DNA of 64,000 bases from W1P20-047 sp045118335. GTDB lineage: Bacteria > Actinomycetota > Coriobacteriia > Coriobacteriales > Eggerthellaceae. The notes below the pieces were generated by a model, which did not search any database, was not told where the DNA came from, and saw only the letters and a program-made list of their open reading frames with translations. Position numbers and translations under genes: made by a program. This document shows positions 1 through 9,061 of this stretch, one piece after another; within the stretch, counting starts at the first letter, position 1; each line of letters opens with the position of its first letter. The stretch covers positions 37,351 through 101,350 of the forward strand of contig JBGUXY010000041.1 in NCBI GenBank assembly GCA_045118335.1, written 5' to 3'.

Positions 1-109
1 CGGCATCGGCACGAGATTGCGCAGCTGCGCTCTTGCGGGCGTTTTTCTGCGCAGGACTTGCGGCCTTCTTCTTGTTCGATTGTGAGCCCGATTGTGCGGT
101 GCGAGCCAA
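1..109 (-). CDS. ftsK: DNA translocase FtsK/SpoIIIE, N-terminal fragment (cut by window edge)
   Basis: Only about 36 codons lie in the window. Reading leftward from a TTG at 107-109 gives a polar, Lys/Ala/Ser/Gln-rich peptide beginning MARTAQSGSQSNKKKAASPA. An AAGGAG Shine-Dalgarno sequence sits about 6-7 nt upstream. Such a basic, low-complexity cytoplasmic start is usual for FtsK before its membrane helices. The call rests mainly on gene order: dapA-rnj-ftsK is a known actinobacterial arrangement. No FtsK-specific motif is visible, so the product is inferred and any basic-tailed protein could start this way. Confidence 0.45.
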   Translation of the reverse strand, partial: MARTAQSGSQSNKKKAASPAQKNARKSAAAQSRADA

Positions 110-165
110 TGGAAAGCTCCTTCTGGTACGTTTTTAGTGCATTAAGTTAACCAATGGATTATACC

Positions 166-2016
166 CTATAAATCGATGATGTTCACCACCACCATGGGAC
201 GCTGCTTGATCCGCGACCATAGGATGCCCCGCATGGTCTGGCGGCACACCTTCACGAGCTCGCCGTTGCACCCTCCCTCGAAAACGGCGTGGTTCAACTC
301 GCCTTCGATGGACGAGCGTATGTCCTCGATGAGCTCGGGGTCGTCTCCTCCGGGAATTCCGCGCATCTCCATTTGCAGCTTCCCCACCACCGCGCGCCTT
401 TCGTGATCGACAGCTGCGGCAATGGTGACGAATCCCTGGGCGCCAAGGCTGCTGCGCTCGTTGAGCACGCCCTGGCTCGTATCCCCCACCGAAAGGCCGT
501 CGACGAGCACGACGCCGCTTTGCACGGGTTCTCCCCTCCTGGCCCCATCCGACGAGAGTTCCAACGTGTCGCCGTTGTCGAGGAGGAATATGTTGTCGTG
601 AGGTACGCCCGTCGCCTGTGCCAGCTTCGCGTGGGCTAGCAGGTGCGCTGCTTCGCCATGTACCGGCATGAATGCCCGTGGCTTGACGATCGAGAGCACG
701 ATCTTGAGCTCTTCTGCGCCGGCATGCCCCGACACGTGCACCTGGGCGCGGCGCTTGTCATAGACGTCGCAGCCCATCTTCGATAGCATGTTCACGATGC
801 GCGTGACGGCTTTCTCGTTTCCGGGAACGGGCGTTGCGCTGATGATGACCGTGTCGTCTTCGTCGATCTCTATGGTCTTGTGTTCGCCGTTGGCTATTCG
901 GGCTAACGCACTCAGCGGTTCTCCCTGCGATCCGGTGCACATGACGACGATTTGCTCGGGTGGGATCCCCTTGAGCTCGTAGGCATCTATAAGATCGCTG
1001 TCATTGATGCGCAGGTACCCCAACTTGCGGGCGATGTCGGTGTTCTGGATCATCGAACGTCCCGTCACGACCACCTTGCGGTGGTTCTCGACGGCCGCAT
1101 CGCATATCTGCTGCATGCGGTGGATATGGCTTGCGAAGCTCGCGATGATCACTCGTCCCTTGGCTTTTCCGATCAGGTCACGCAACGCGATGCCCACAAC
1201 AGCCTCGGAAGGCGTGAATTCGATATTGTTCGCATTCGTGGAGTCGCTCATCAGCAAATCGACGCCGATTTCCGAAAAACGCGCCATGGCCCCGAAGTCG
1301 GTGGTGACGCCGTCGATGGGTGTCTGGTCGAGCTTGAAGTCGCCCGTATGCAAAACGTTTCCCGCAGGGCTCTGGAAAAAAACTCCCACGGCTCCGGGGA
1401 TGCTGTGATTCACCGAGAAGAAATCGCACGTGAAGCAGCCGAGTTTTATCTGCTGACCGGGCCGTATCTCGACGAGGTTCGCATTCGTGACCTTGTGCTC
1501 TGAAAGCTTTCCCTCTATCAGGCCCAACGTGAGCTTCGTAGCGTAGATGTCCACCGTCTGGTCAAGGTCTTTGAGAAGATAGGGCAACGAGCCTGTATGG
1601 TCTTCGTGGCCGTGGGTGATTACGATGCCGCACAGCTTGTCGGCATGCTCGAGCACGTAGGTATAGTCGGGCAGGATCAGGTCCACTCCCGGGTGATCGT
1701 CGTCGGGAAACATCAGCCCCGCATCGTCGATGATGATATCGCCGCCGCATTCGAACACGGTCATGTTCTTGCCGATGCCGTCGAGCCCGCCAAGCGGAAT
1801 CACGTTCAAGATGGGCTTGGGGCCCCGTCTAGCATCGCCCTCACCCCCGCGACGGGATTTCCCGCCCTTGCGGTTCGACTCCTCATCGAACCTTGAAGCA
1901 TCGGCGTTATCGCGGGTGAGCTTCGGCCGTTCGCGCTTAAGCTCCACGTGCTTGTACGATTGCGTCGTGTTTCGGCGCCTCGACTGCCTGTCGGCCTGGT
2001 TATTCTGTTGAGTCAT
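166..2016 (-). CDS. rnj: Ribonuclease J
   Basis: Metallo-beta-lactamase/beta-CASP ribonuclease with 5'-3' exo- and endonuclease activity in mRNA decay and rRNA maturation. The zinc motif HGHEDH is at residues 135-140, preceded by the conserved PLGGLDGIGKN segment near 75-84. A later GHAGAEEL stretch and the PVHGE motif belong to the beta-CASP half. At 616 aa it is about 60 residues longer than the typical family member. The excess is an N-terminal tail of about 65 residues rich in Arg, Lys, Gln and Asn, probably an RNA-binding extension. The ATG is preceded by AGAGGA. It is 15 nt downstream of dapA and 56 nt upstream of ftsK on the same strand, so the three are likely co-transcribed. Confidence 0.96.
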   Translation of the reverse strand: MTQQNNQADRQSRRRNTTQSYKHVELKRERPKLTRDNADASRFDEESNRKGGKSRRGGEGDARRGPKPILNVIPLGGLDGIGKNMTVFECGGDIIIDDAGLMFPDDDHPGVDLILPDYTYVLEHADKLCGIVITHGHEDHTGSLPYLLKDLDQTVDIYATKLTLGLIEGKLSEHKVTNANLVEIRPGQQIKLGCFTCDFFSVNHSIPGAVGVFFQSPAGNVLHTGDFKLDQTPIDGVTTDFGAMARFSEIGVDLLMSDSTNANNIEFTPSEAVVGIALRDLIGKAKGRVIIASFASHIHRMQQICDAAVENHRKVVVTGRSMIQNTDIARKLGYLRINDSDLIDAYELKGIPPEQIVVMCTGSQGEPLSALARIANGEHKTIEIDEDDTVIISATPVPGNEKAVTRIVNMLSKMGCDVYDKRRAQVHVSGHAGAEELKIVLSIVKPRAFMPVHGEAAHLLAHAKLAQATGVPHDNIFLLDNGDTLELSSDGARRGEPVQSGVVLVDGLSVGDTSQGVLNERSSLGAQGFVTIAAAVDHERRAVVGKLQMEMRGIPGGDDPELIEDIRSSIEGELNHAVFEGGCNGELVKVCRQTMRGILWSRIKQRPMVVVNIIDL

Positions 2017-2031
2017 ACGTTTCCTCTTGCT

Positions 2032-2934
2032 TTACTGCAAAGCGCCCACTTCCCGGAGGACGGCCTCCAGGTCGGCGGTCTGCTGAGCCGTCGCATCCAC
2101 CAGGGGAAGCCTGACGCCTCCGACCGGGAAGCCCATGCACGCCAGAGCCTGTTTGACGAGTATGGGGTTCGAGGTGGTGAACAGCTGTTTCATTATCGGG
2201 AGAAGCTTCTCGTGGGCTTGCTCGGCTGCATCGAAATCACCAGCCGCGCAAAGTTCCACGATTTCCTTCATGCGGCTGGGCAACACGTTGGCGGTGGTGG
2301 AAATTACGCCCGCGCCGCCCAGCTTCATGATGTCGTAGGTGAGCGAGTCGTCGCCCGAATACACGCTGAAACCCTCGGGCGCCCCTTCTATGATCTGGGC
2401 GATCTGGTCCAAGTTGCCCGAAGCCTCTTTCACCGCGACGATGTTGTCGAAATCACGCGCGAGACGCAACGTGGTTTGCGACGTCATGTTCACGCCGCAA
2501 CGACCGGGGATGTTGTAGAGGATGATGGGCAGATCGACGGATTGCGCGATGACCTTGAAGTGCTCGTAGAGCCCCTCTTGCGGAGGCTTGTTGTAGTACG
2601 GGACGACAGCCATAAGCCCATCGACGCCTGTCTTTTCGGCAAGGCGGGCGAATTCGACCGATGTCGCAGTGCAGTTGCCGCCAACGTTGGCGATGACCGG
2701 CACCCCTTTCCCGCATTCGCGCTTTATGAGCTCGAACATGCGAAGCTTCTGGTCGGTGGCTACCGTGGGGCTTTCCCCCGTCGTGCCGAAGACCAGCAGG
2801 GCATCGCTTCCACCTTCGACGAGCCTGCGCCCAAGCTCGACTGCCCGTGCGTAATCGACTTCACGCGCTTCGTCGAATGGCGTTATCATGGCAGGAATCA
2901 TGCGACCCAAACGGGGCTGTGCTTGCTGCGACAT
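2032..2934 (-). CDS. dapA: 4-hydroxy-tetrahydrodipicolinate synthase
   Basis: Condenses pyruvate with aspartate semialdehyde in the lysine/diaminopimelate pathway. It is a 300-aa TIM-barrel aldolase. The Schiff-base lysine is K169 in VAVKEASGN, the catalytic tyrosine is Y140 in LYNIPGR, and the substrate-binding Thr pair is in GTTGES (residues 50-55). The start at 2934 is chosen over an upstream in-frame ATG because GAGGAG lies 7 nt before it. It lies between dapB and rnj on the minus strand, and the dap genes are probably one unit. Confidence 0.96.
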   Translation of the reverse strand: MSQQAQPRLGRMIPAMITPFDEAREVDYARAVELGRRLVEGGSDALLVFGTTGESPTVATDQKLRMFELIKRECGKGVPVIANVGGNCTATSVEFARLAEKTGVDGLMAVVPYYNKPPQEGLYEHFKVIAQSVDLPIILYNIPGRCGVNMTSQTTLRLARDFDNIVAVKEASGNLDQIAQIIEGAPEGFSVYSGDDSLTYDIMKLGGAGVISTTANVLPSRMKEIVELCAAGDFDAAEQAHEKLLPIMKQLFTTSNPILVKQALACMGFPVGGVRLPLVDATAQQTADLEAVLREVGALQ

Positions 2935-3027
2935 GTTGGTTCTCCTCTTCAGTGCTGCGTTGTTCATGTCTCGTTGAATCTCGTATGCACATTATCGCAC
3001 GTTGGCGCACGAGTTGCGCCCGAAGCG

Positions 3028-3795
3028 CTAGTCCATCATGAAGTTTTCCAAACCTACGATAAGCCCGCTGAGGTCGCCGACGTTGCGGATTCCAAGCAGC
3101 ACGCCGGGCATGTAGCTCATACGGTCCCACGAATCGTGCTTGATCGTGAGGGTCTGCCCCATCGAACCGAAAACGACTTCCTGCGTCGCGACATAGCCCA
3201 TGCTGCGCACGGAATGGACGGGCACGCCTTCGACGAGCGCCCCACGGGCACCGTCCATACCCGGCATCTCGGTCTCGCGCCCCGGGGCACTGCTTTCGAA
3301 ACCGCGGGCATCGGCAATCATCTGCGCGGTTCGCACGGCAGTGCCGCTCGGCGCATCCTTCTTGCGGGCATGGTGGAATTCCAAAACCTCCGCCTCGGGG
3401 AAAAACGGTGCCGCCGCCTTGGCGAACTGCATCATCAATACCGCCCCGGTCGTGAAGTTCGGCGCGTAGAACAGGCATGCGCCATTAGTGGCCAGCTCGG
3501 CCAGTTCCTCGAGCTTGTCGTTCGACAAGCCCGTAGTGCCGATCACGCAGTTCACCCCGAGGGGAAGCGCAGCCCTGATGTTGGCCTCGACGGCGCTCGG
3601 CTGCGTGAAATCGACCATCACGTCCACGTCGTTTGACTTCAGCGCCTCGGACACTTCGGTGTACACGGGGAATGGTGCTTCTGCTGTCTGCAGGTCGACG
3701 CCACACACCACCTGCATGTCCTCAGCTGCGCTAACAGCATCCACGACGGCCGAACCCATCCGTCCCGCATAACCGATGACTGCTACGTTGATCAT
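3028..3795 (-). CDS. dapB: 4-hydroxy-tetrahydrodipicolinate reductase
   Basis: NAD(P)H-dependent second step after DapA. It is 255 aa, the usual length. The N-terminal GYAGRMG is the nucleotide-binding glycine loop, and EFHHARKKDAPSGTA is the family signature holding the catalytic His and Lys. The start at 3795 (MINVAVIG) is preceded by TAGGAGCGAAC; an in-frame ATG further upstream lacks such a site and would run almost to the stop of the M16 peptidase gene. The 93 nt between dapB and dapA contain GATAAT, a possible weak -10 element for dapA. Confidence 0.96.
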   Translation of the reverse strand: MINVAVIGYAGRMGSAVVDAVSAAEDMQVVCGVDLQTAEAPFPVYTEVSEALKSNDVDVMVDFTQPSAVEANIRAALPLGVNCVIGTTGLSNDKLEELAELATNGACLFYAPNFTTGAVLMMQFAKAAAPFFPEAEVLEFHHARKKDAPSGTAVRTAQMIADARGFESSAPGRETEMPGMDGARGALVEGVPVHSVRSMGYVATQEVVFGSMGQTLTIKHDSWDRMSYMPGVLLGIRNVGDLSGLIVGLENFMMD

Positions 3796-3841
3796 GTTCG
3801 CTCCTATCGTCTGCGGGGTTGCTAGCCCCGTCTTCTCTGTC

Positions 3842-5095
3842 CTACAATACCGAATCTCGCACCTCATCGCCGTCGAGGGAAGATACGACGACTACCGTTG
3901 GGTCTTGCACGAGCACGTCTTGCGCCACGGCAAGCACATCATCACATGTGACGTTTCTATACCTTTCAGCATACCATTCTGAATCGTGGTAAGCAGCCCC
4001 GAGCGTTTCGGTTCTACCCAATCGCGACATGCGCGTACTCGTCGACTCGACGCCGAGCAGCAGCTGACCGCACAGGCTCTCGACGTTTTTGCCGAGCTCT
4101 TCCTCGTCGGTTCCATCCTGCACCAGGCGTTCGAACTCGCCTCGCACGATTTGCACGACGCGGCTAACGTTTTCCGGGCGCGTTCCCACGTACACGGAAA
4201 ACGTGCCCAACCCCTGATACATGGATGGATTGGTGAAAACGGAGTAAGCGAGCCCGTTCTTCTCGCGTATTTCCTGGAACAGCCGCGAACTCATGGAGCC
4301 GCCAAGCAGGTTCGTCATGACCTCGGCTGCAAAGCGCCTGTCGTCGTCGAACGCCATGTACGGCATGCCGTAGAGGATGTGCGCCTGTTCGGTTTCCTTG
4401 CGAAGATGCGCGAATCTTTTACCTTGACAGGGCCCAGAGAGGACCCGAACCGTCTTTTCTCCTGCCGGCATCTGCAAGAAAAGCGATTCGCACTGCCCAA
4501 CGAGCCTGTCGTGGTCGACGTTTCCGGCCACCGCCACCGTAAGGTTTCCGCTAAAGTAGTGGTCGCGATGGAATTCAGCGCAGCTGCCGTGATGGTAGCC
4601 GGCAACGTGTTCCCTGGTGCCAAGCACAGGCAAACCAAGCGGATGGCCGGGCAATATCGTGGCGGCGAACAGGTCGAACACCACATCGTCGGGCTGGTCT
4701 TCCGCACGGGCGATCTCTTCAATGACCACCTCGCGCTCCGGCTCGATGGTGTCGTCGCTAAACTGCGACCTGAGCACCATGTCGGCAAGAACCGAAAGCG
4801 CCCAGGGAAGCTTCTCGTCGACCACGCGGGCGTAATAGCAGGTGTATTCCTTGCTCGTGAAGGCGTTGAGCTCTGCGCCCATCGAATCGAACTCGCTCGA
4901 TATGTCAAACGCGCTGCGCGAGGACGTGCCCTTGAACATCATGTGCTCCATGAAGTGGGTGAGCCCCGCCTGGTCTTTGCGTTCGTCACGGCTTCCCACG
5001 TTGAACCACAGCCCGATGGATACGCTGCGCACGTGGGGCATGGTGTCCGAGACCACCTTGACGCCGTTATCCAACACGGTCTTTCTATAAGCCAT
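3842..5095 (-). CDS. M16 family zinc peptidase (processing-peptidase-like)
   Basis: Pitrilysin/insulinase-type metalloprotease of 417 aa. The inverted zinc motif HFMEH occurs near residue 48, followed by an Arg/Glu-rich active-site helix. The C-terminal half carries the second M16 domain with the LLGGSMSSRLFQEIREK motif. In Gram-positives and actinobacteria this gene (ymxG/pepR type) commonly follows pnp, as here. The start at MAYRKTVLDNG is preceded by a GGAG site; the longer frame is unlikely because it would enter the hairpin behind pnp. The substrate cannot be told from sequence. No signal peptide is evident, so it is probably cytoplasmic. Confidence 0.9.
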   Translation of the reverse strand: MAYRKTVLDNGVKVVSDTMPHVRSVSIGLWFNVGSRDERKDQAGLTHFMEHMMFKGTSSRSAFDISSEFDSMGAELNAFTSKEYTCYYARVVDEKLPWALSVLADMVLRSQFSDDTIEPEREVVIEEIARAEDQPDDVVFDLFAATILPGHPLGLPVLGTREHVAGYHHGSCAEFHRDHYFSGNLTVAVAGNVDHDRLVGQCESLFLQMPAGEKTVRVLSGPCQGKRFAHLRKETEQAHILYGMPYMAFDDDRRFAAEVMTNLLGGSMSSRLFQEIREKNGLAYSVFTNPSMYQGLGTFSVYVGTRPENVSRVVQIVRGEFERLVQDGTDEEELGKNVESLCGQLLLGVESTSTRMSRLGRTETLGAAYHDSEWYAERYRNVTCDDVLAVAQDVLVQDPTVVVVSSLDGDEVRDSVL

Positions 5096-5126
5096 CGATT
5101 GCTCCGTTCGGAATCGCTCTACCATA

Positions 5127-5152
5127 CGAAGGCCCGCCAAAGCGGGCCTTCG
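5127..5152 (-). terminator. Hairpin between pnp and the M16 peptidase gene
   Basis: A perfect inverted repeat, GAAGGCCCGC with a 4-nt loop, lies 17 nt after the pnp stop. No U-run follows on either strand, so termination may be partial. It could instead be a 3' stabilising hairpin. Confidence 0.5.
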
Positions 5153-5168
5153 CTATGCTACATGGAAC

Positions 5169-7373
5169 TTAGCTGCGATTTCGGTTGCGCGGCTTGCGGT
5201 GCTCGGATCCCCCGCGGCTGTTCGCTGCCCTGCCGCCACGATCGGCACGTTCTCCGCGATCGCTTCGCGGTCGCGCCGCGCTTTCGGGCGCATCGGGCTT
5301 CTCGAGGCGGTCGAGGCTGATCTTTCCACTGTCAGCCACCTCGATGACCTGTACCTTCACGGAATCGCCGAGGTTCAAGACATCTTCGACCTTCGCGACG
5401 CGTCCATTTGCCATCCTGCTGATGTGCAGCAGGCCGTCTTTGTTGGGCGTCAAGCGCACGAAAGCGCCGAAGTCCTTGATCCCGACGATTTCGCCATCGT
5501 AGACCTCGCCAACCTCGGGCTCTTTCACGATGGCCATGATGGCCGCCTTCGCAGCTTCACCAGCTGGACCTTCGACGGCGGCGATGTGCACGGTGCCGTC
5601 CTCTTCGATTTCGATGGTGGCGCCGGTTTCGTCCTGCAGACCGCGAATGACCTTTCCGCCTGTCCCGATGACATCGCGAATCTTGTCAATCGGAATCTTG
5701 ATGGTCTCGATACGCGGGGCATACTGGGATAGCTCGGCGCGGGGTTCGGGAATCTCGTCAAGCATGGCGTTGAGGATATGCGCACGCCCTTCCTTTGCCT
5801 GTTGCAACGCTCGGCCCAAGATCTCGGTGGAAAGCCCACGGGCCTTGTTGTCCATCTGCAAGGCGGTAATGCCCTTTGAAGTGCCCGTCACTTTGAAGTC
5901 CATGTCGCCGAGGAAGTCCTCGAGACCCTGGATGTCGGAGAGGATGACGACGTCATCGCCTTCCTTGATAAGACCCATGGCGATTCCGGAAACGGGTGCC
6001 GAGATGGGCACGCCGGCATCCATGAGCGCGAGCGTGGAACCGCAGGTCGACGCCATGGAGCTCGAACCGTTCGACTCGAGCACCTCGGATACGACGCGGA
6101 TGGCGTAGGGGAAGGCGTCCTCGTCGGGCAGCACCGGCATGATGGCTCGTTCGGCCAGGGCCCCATGGCCCACTTCGCGGCGCTTCGGAGCTCCCATGCG
6201 GCCTGTCTCGCCCGTGCAGTACGGCGGGAAATTGTAATGGTGCATGTAGCGCTTGCCCTCGGCCGGGTCGATGGTGTCGAGTCGCTGGCCTTCGCGAAGG
6301 GTGCCAAGGGTGCACACGGATAGCACCTGGGTTTGACCGCGCTGGAAAAGGCCGCTGCCGTGAACGCGGGGCAGATACCCCGGACGGATGAACAGCGGTC
6401 GAATCTCGTTGGCACGGCGGCCGTCGGCACGCTCTCCGGTTGCGATCACCATCTGGCGCATGGCACGCTTCTCGAGAGCCTTGCACGCGGCTGCGATATC
6501 GCTACCCCAGACGGCGCGCTCGTCTTCGTTGAAGTCGTTCTCTTTTATGGAAGCCTTGAGCGCCTCCACCTTCGCAATGCGCGATTGCTTGTCTGCATCA
6601 TGCAATGCGGCAGACATCTCGTCGAAATGACGTTCGACGCGCTCGCCAATGCTGGGGTCGGCTTCGTGGAGCTTGTACTCCATGGGCTCGGGGTTCACTC
6701 GGGCTATGAAACGCGCCTGCGCCTCGCAGAATGCCGCAATGGCCTCCTGGCCGAATTCCATGGCCGCGAGCATGTCCTCTTCGGAAATCTCGTTCGCACC
6801 CGCCTCGACCATGCTGATGTAGTCGGCTGTGCCGGCGATGGTGAGCTCGACGTCGGAAGCCTCCTGCTCCTCGAACGTGGGGTTGACGATCCATTCGCCG
6901 GTCTCGACGTTGCGGGCTATGCGCACGCAGGCGGCAGGGCCATCGAACGGCGCGCCAGCCGCAAGCAGGGCTGCTGAAGCGCCACCCACGCAGATGCAAT
7001 CGGGTGGGTTGGTTCCATCGCACACGAACGTGGTGGCAACCACGTGCACTTCCTGCTTGAACCCATCGGGAAAGCCGGGGCGGATGGGACGGTCGATCAT
7101 GCGGGCGATGAGCGTGCCCTTTTCGCTGGGGCGCGCCTCGCGCTTCAGGTAACCGCCAGGTATGCGGCCCACCGCATACATCTTCTCGATAAAGTCCACG
7201 GTGAGCGGGAAGAAGTCGTAGTCCTTCTCCTCCTTGCTCACGACCGCGGTCACGAGCACGGTCGTATCGCCCTGGGTCACCAGCACGGCGCCTGATGCCT
7301 GTTTGGCGAGCTCACCTGTCTCGAGTCGGTACGTCTTCCCGTAAAGCTCGAACTCTTCTACGATTTTCTCCAT
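5169..7373 (-). CDS. pnp: Polyribonucleotide nucleotidyltransferase (PNPase)
   Basis: Phosphorolytic 3'-5' exoribonuclease of the degradosome, 734 aa. Two RNase PH domains are joined by a helical linker (roughly residues 1-220 and 310-540). A KH domain follows (IKIPIDKIRDVIGTGGKVI, near 555-575), then an S1 domain (GEVYDGEIVGIKDFGAFVRL, near 620-640). The C-terminus is an Arg/Gly/Asn-rich basic tail. The start MEKIVEEFELYGK is the conserved family start; the leader site (GAGAAAG) is weak. It lies downstream of rpsO, the usual pairing, with a hairpin between them. Confidence 0.97.
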   Translation of the reverse strand: MEKIVEEFELYGKTYRLETGELAKQASGAVLVTQGDTTVLVTAVVSKEEKDYDFFPLTVDFIEKMYAVGRIPGGYLKREARPSEKGTLIARMIDRPIRPGFPDGFKQEVHVVATTFVCDGTNPPDCICVGGASAALLAAGAPFDGPAACVRIARNVETGEWIVNPTFEEQEASDVELTIAGTADYISMVEAGANEISEEDMLAAMEFGQEAIAAFCEAQARFIARVNPEPMEYKLHEADPSIGERVERHFDEMSAALHDADKQSRIAKVEALKASIKENDFNEDERAVWGSDIAAACKALEKRAMRQMVIATGERADGRRANEIRPLFIRPGYLPRVHGSGLFQRGQTQVLSVCTLGTLREGQRLDTIDPAEGKRYMHHYNFPPYCTGETGRMGAPKRREVGHGALAERAIMPVLPDEDAFPYAIRVVSEVLESNGSSSMASTCGSTLALMDAGVPISAPVSGIAMGLIKEGDDVVILSDIQGLEDFLGDMDFKVTGTSKGITALQMDNKARGLSTEILGRALQQAKEGRAHILNAMLDEIPEPRAELSQYAPRIETIKIPIDKIRDVIGTGGKVIRGLQDETGATIEIEEDGTVHIAAVEGPAGEAAKAAIMAIVKEPEVGEVYDGEIVGIKDFGAFVRLTPNKDGLLHISRMANGRVAKVEDVLNLGDSVKVQVIEVADSGKISLDRLEKPDAPESAARPRSDRGERADRGGRAANSRGGSEHRKPRNRNRS

Positions 7374-7523
7374 GTGTTTCGTCGTCTTTCTCTTACCTCC
7401 ATGCCCTATTGCACGGAGCTTCTTCGGTTGGCAGCGTTCCATATCTGCCACCGCGAGCAGCTGCGCACCTGCGACAGCCGACCGCGACGCCGCCCATGCA
7501 CGTTTATTGCGGCGCCTATTGAT

Positions 7524-7543
7524 AAGCCCGCCGAAGCGGGCTT
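7524..7543 (-). terminator. Hairpin between rpsO and pnp
   Basis: AAGCCCGC-TTCG-GCGGGCTT is a perfect stem with a UUCG tetraloop in the rpsO-pnp spacer. The U-run is poor, so it may be an attenuator or, as in other bacteria, an RNA-processing site. Confidence 0.55.
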
Positions 7544-7559
7544 GGTTGCTGGGTGACGT

Positions 7560-7847
7560 TTAGATGTTGTCGCGGATTCCCAGGCGCTTGATGAGAACGC
7601 GGTACTCCTCGATGTCGCGGTTCTTGATGTACTTCAACAGACCGCGGCGCTTGCCGATGAGCATCATGAGGCCACGACGGGTGTGGTTGTCCTTCTTGTG
7701 CACCTTCAGGTGCTCGGTAAGGTTGCGAATGCGCTCGGTGAGGATGGCAACCTGCACCTCGGCACTGCCCGAATCGTTTTCGTTCTTGCCGTATTCTTTG
7801 ATGAGCTCGGCTACGCGCTCCTTGGAAATGCTGTCCCTGTTGGCCAT
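7560..7847 (-). CDS. rpsO: 30S ribosomal protein S15
   Basis: Small-subunit protein that binds 16S rRNA early in assembly. It is 95 aa, slightly longer than the usual 88-89. The family core is clear: GSAEVQVAILTERI, the HLKVHKKDNHTRRGL loop that contacts rRNA, and the C-terminal RLGIRDNI. The ATG at 7847 (MANRDS) is preceded by AAAGGTGG; an ATG three codons upstream overlaps that site and is rejected. Confidence 0.97.
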   Translation of the reverse strand: MANRDSISKERVAELIKEYGKNENDSGSAEVQVAILTERIRNLTEHLKVHKKDNHTRRGLMMLIGKRRGLLKYIKNRDIEEYRVLIKRLGIRDNI

Positions 7848-7938
7848 GATTTCCACCTTTCTGTTCTGCCCCTTGGGGCTCTTTCACGTTCCCTCCCAGC
7901 TGAGCGAGCATGAAAGTGGGCCATGAACGCCAAGCTAG

Positions 7939-7967
7939 AAGCATGCTGCCAAAACACAGCCTGTCAA
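7939..7967 (-). promoter_or_regulatory. Candidate promoter of rpsO
   Basis: TTGACA (7962-7967) is separated by exactly 17 nt from ATGCTT (7939-7944) on the minus strand, about 90 nt before the rpsO start. The -35 box is perfect and the -10 box weak. A TATAAT just upstream on the same strand lacks a good -35. The rest of the 332-nt divergent spacer to degV shows nothing else recognisable. Confidence 0.4.
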
Positions 7968-8179
7968 TTATAGGAATTGCGACGCATCGTCGCCAGAAGC
8001 AAGTTCAAGCCATACCATTTGCACACAACCCACGATTCCCTTTCCTAAGATCGGCCGCACGCATGTTCTGTATTTTCATCAGCTGAGAATCTGTAAATGT
8101 TGCGTTTACGAGTTATCCGCGCAAGATATTCCCCAAATGAGCTAACATTATGGCGCATCTATTACAGACTGGAGGATTC

Positions 8180-9061
8180 ATGAGCTTTGCCATCGTCACC
8201 GATTCAAGCTGCAATTTGCCAGAAGACATCATCGAGGCGCACGACCTGCACATCTTGCCCCTCACGTTTATGGTCGAAGGCGTTGAGTATGTGAGCTACC
8301 TAAAAGGCGAGCACACCGATCTTCAGCAGTTCTACCACATGATGCGCGATGGCAAGGTGGTAAGCACGTCACTACCCCACGTCAACTCCACCATCACGCT
8401 GATCGAATCCCTCCTCCAGGCAGGCCAGGATTTGCTCTACCTGGGCTTTTCCAGCGCTCTTTCCGGTACATACGAATCGGTTTCCGAAGTCATTTCCGAG
8501 CTTTCCAAACGGTATCCACAACGCAAGGCCATAAGCGTCGAGACGCTGGCTGCCTCGGGCGGAGAAGGCTTGCTCGTCCTCTACGCTTCGGAACTGCGCG
8601 CTGCAGGCAAGGGCATCGAGGAAACTGCTCGCTGGGTCGAGGAGCATCGCCTGCATCTGGCACACTGGTTCACCGTCGATGACTTGATGTTCCTCTACCG
8701 AGGTGGCCGCGTCTCGCGGACGAGCGCCACGGCAGGGACCATCCTTTCAATCAAGCCCGTCATGCACGTCGACGACCAGGGCAGGCTCATCCCCGTTTCC
8801 AAGACGCGGGGACGCAAGCGCAGCGTGAAGGCTCTGTTCGAGCACATGAAAGGCACCTTCGACCCCCAATACGGCAAGCAACACGTGATGATTACGCATG
8901 GCGACTGCATCGAAGACGCCGAGTATCTTCAATCTCTTGTTGAAGAAGAGTTCTCGGATAAGATCACCGACGTGATAATCAACTACGTCGACCCCGTCAT
9001 CGGCGCCCATTCCGGACCCGGCACCCTAGCCCTCTTCTTCCTAGCCTCCTCCCGCGACTAG
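8180..9061 (+). CDS. DegV family fatty-acid-binding protein
   Basis: 293-aa DegV/FakB-type protein. These bind a fatty acid and present it to the kinase FakA for phospholipid synthesis. The N-terminal FAIVTDSSCNLP holds the family TDS motif, the central SSALSGTYES matches the acyl-headgroup-binding loop, and the C-terminus has GPGTLALFF. The ATG at 8180 is preceded by TGGAGGATTC; the longer frame is rejected. No fakA is nearby. It converges on recO, with the two stop codons overlapping in the palindrome CTAG. Confidence 0.92.
   Translation: MSFAIVTDSSCNLPEDIIEAHDLHILPLTFMVEGVEYVSYLKGEHTDLQQFYHMMRDGKVVSTSLPHVNSTITLIESLLQAGQDLLYLGFSSALSGTYESVSEVISELSKRYPQRKAISVETLAASGGEGLLVLYASELRAAGKGIEETARWVEEHRLHLAHWFTVDDLMFLYRGGRVSRTSATAGTILSIKPVMHVDDQGRLIPVSKTRGRKRSVKALFEHMKGTFDPQYGKQHVMITHGDCIEDAEYLQSLVEEEFSDKITDVIINYVDPVIGAHSGPGTLALFFLASSRD

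Noticed and set aside
1948..3636. 562-aa plus-strand open frame across rnj, dapA and dapB
   Set aside because: It lies opposite three well-recognised genes, has His/Arg/Gly-rich composition of an antisense shadow, and no motif or ribosome-binding site.
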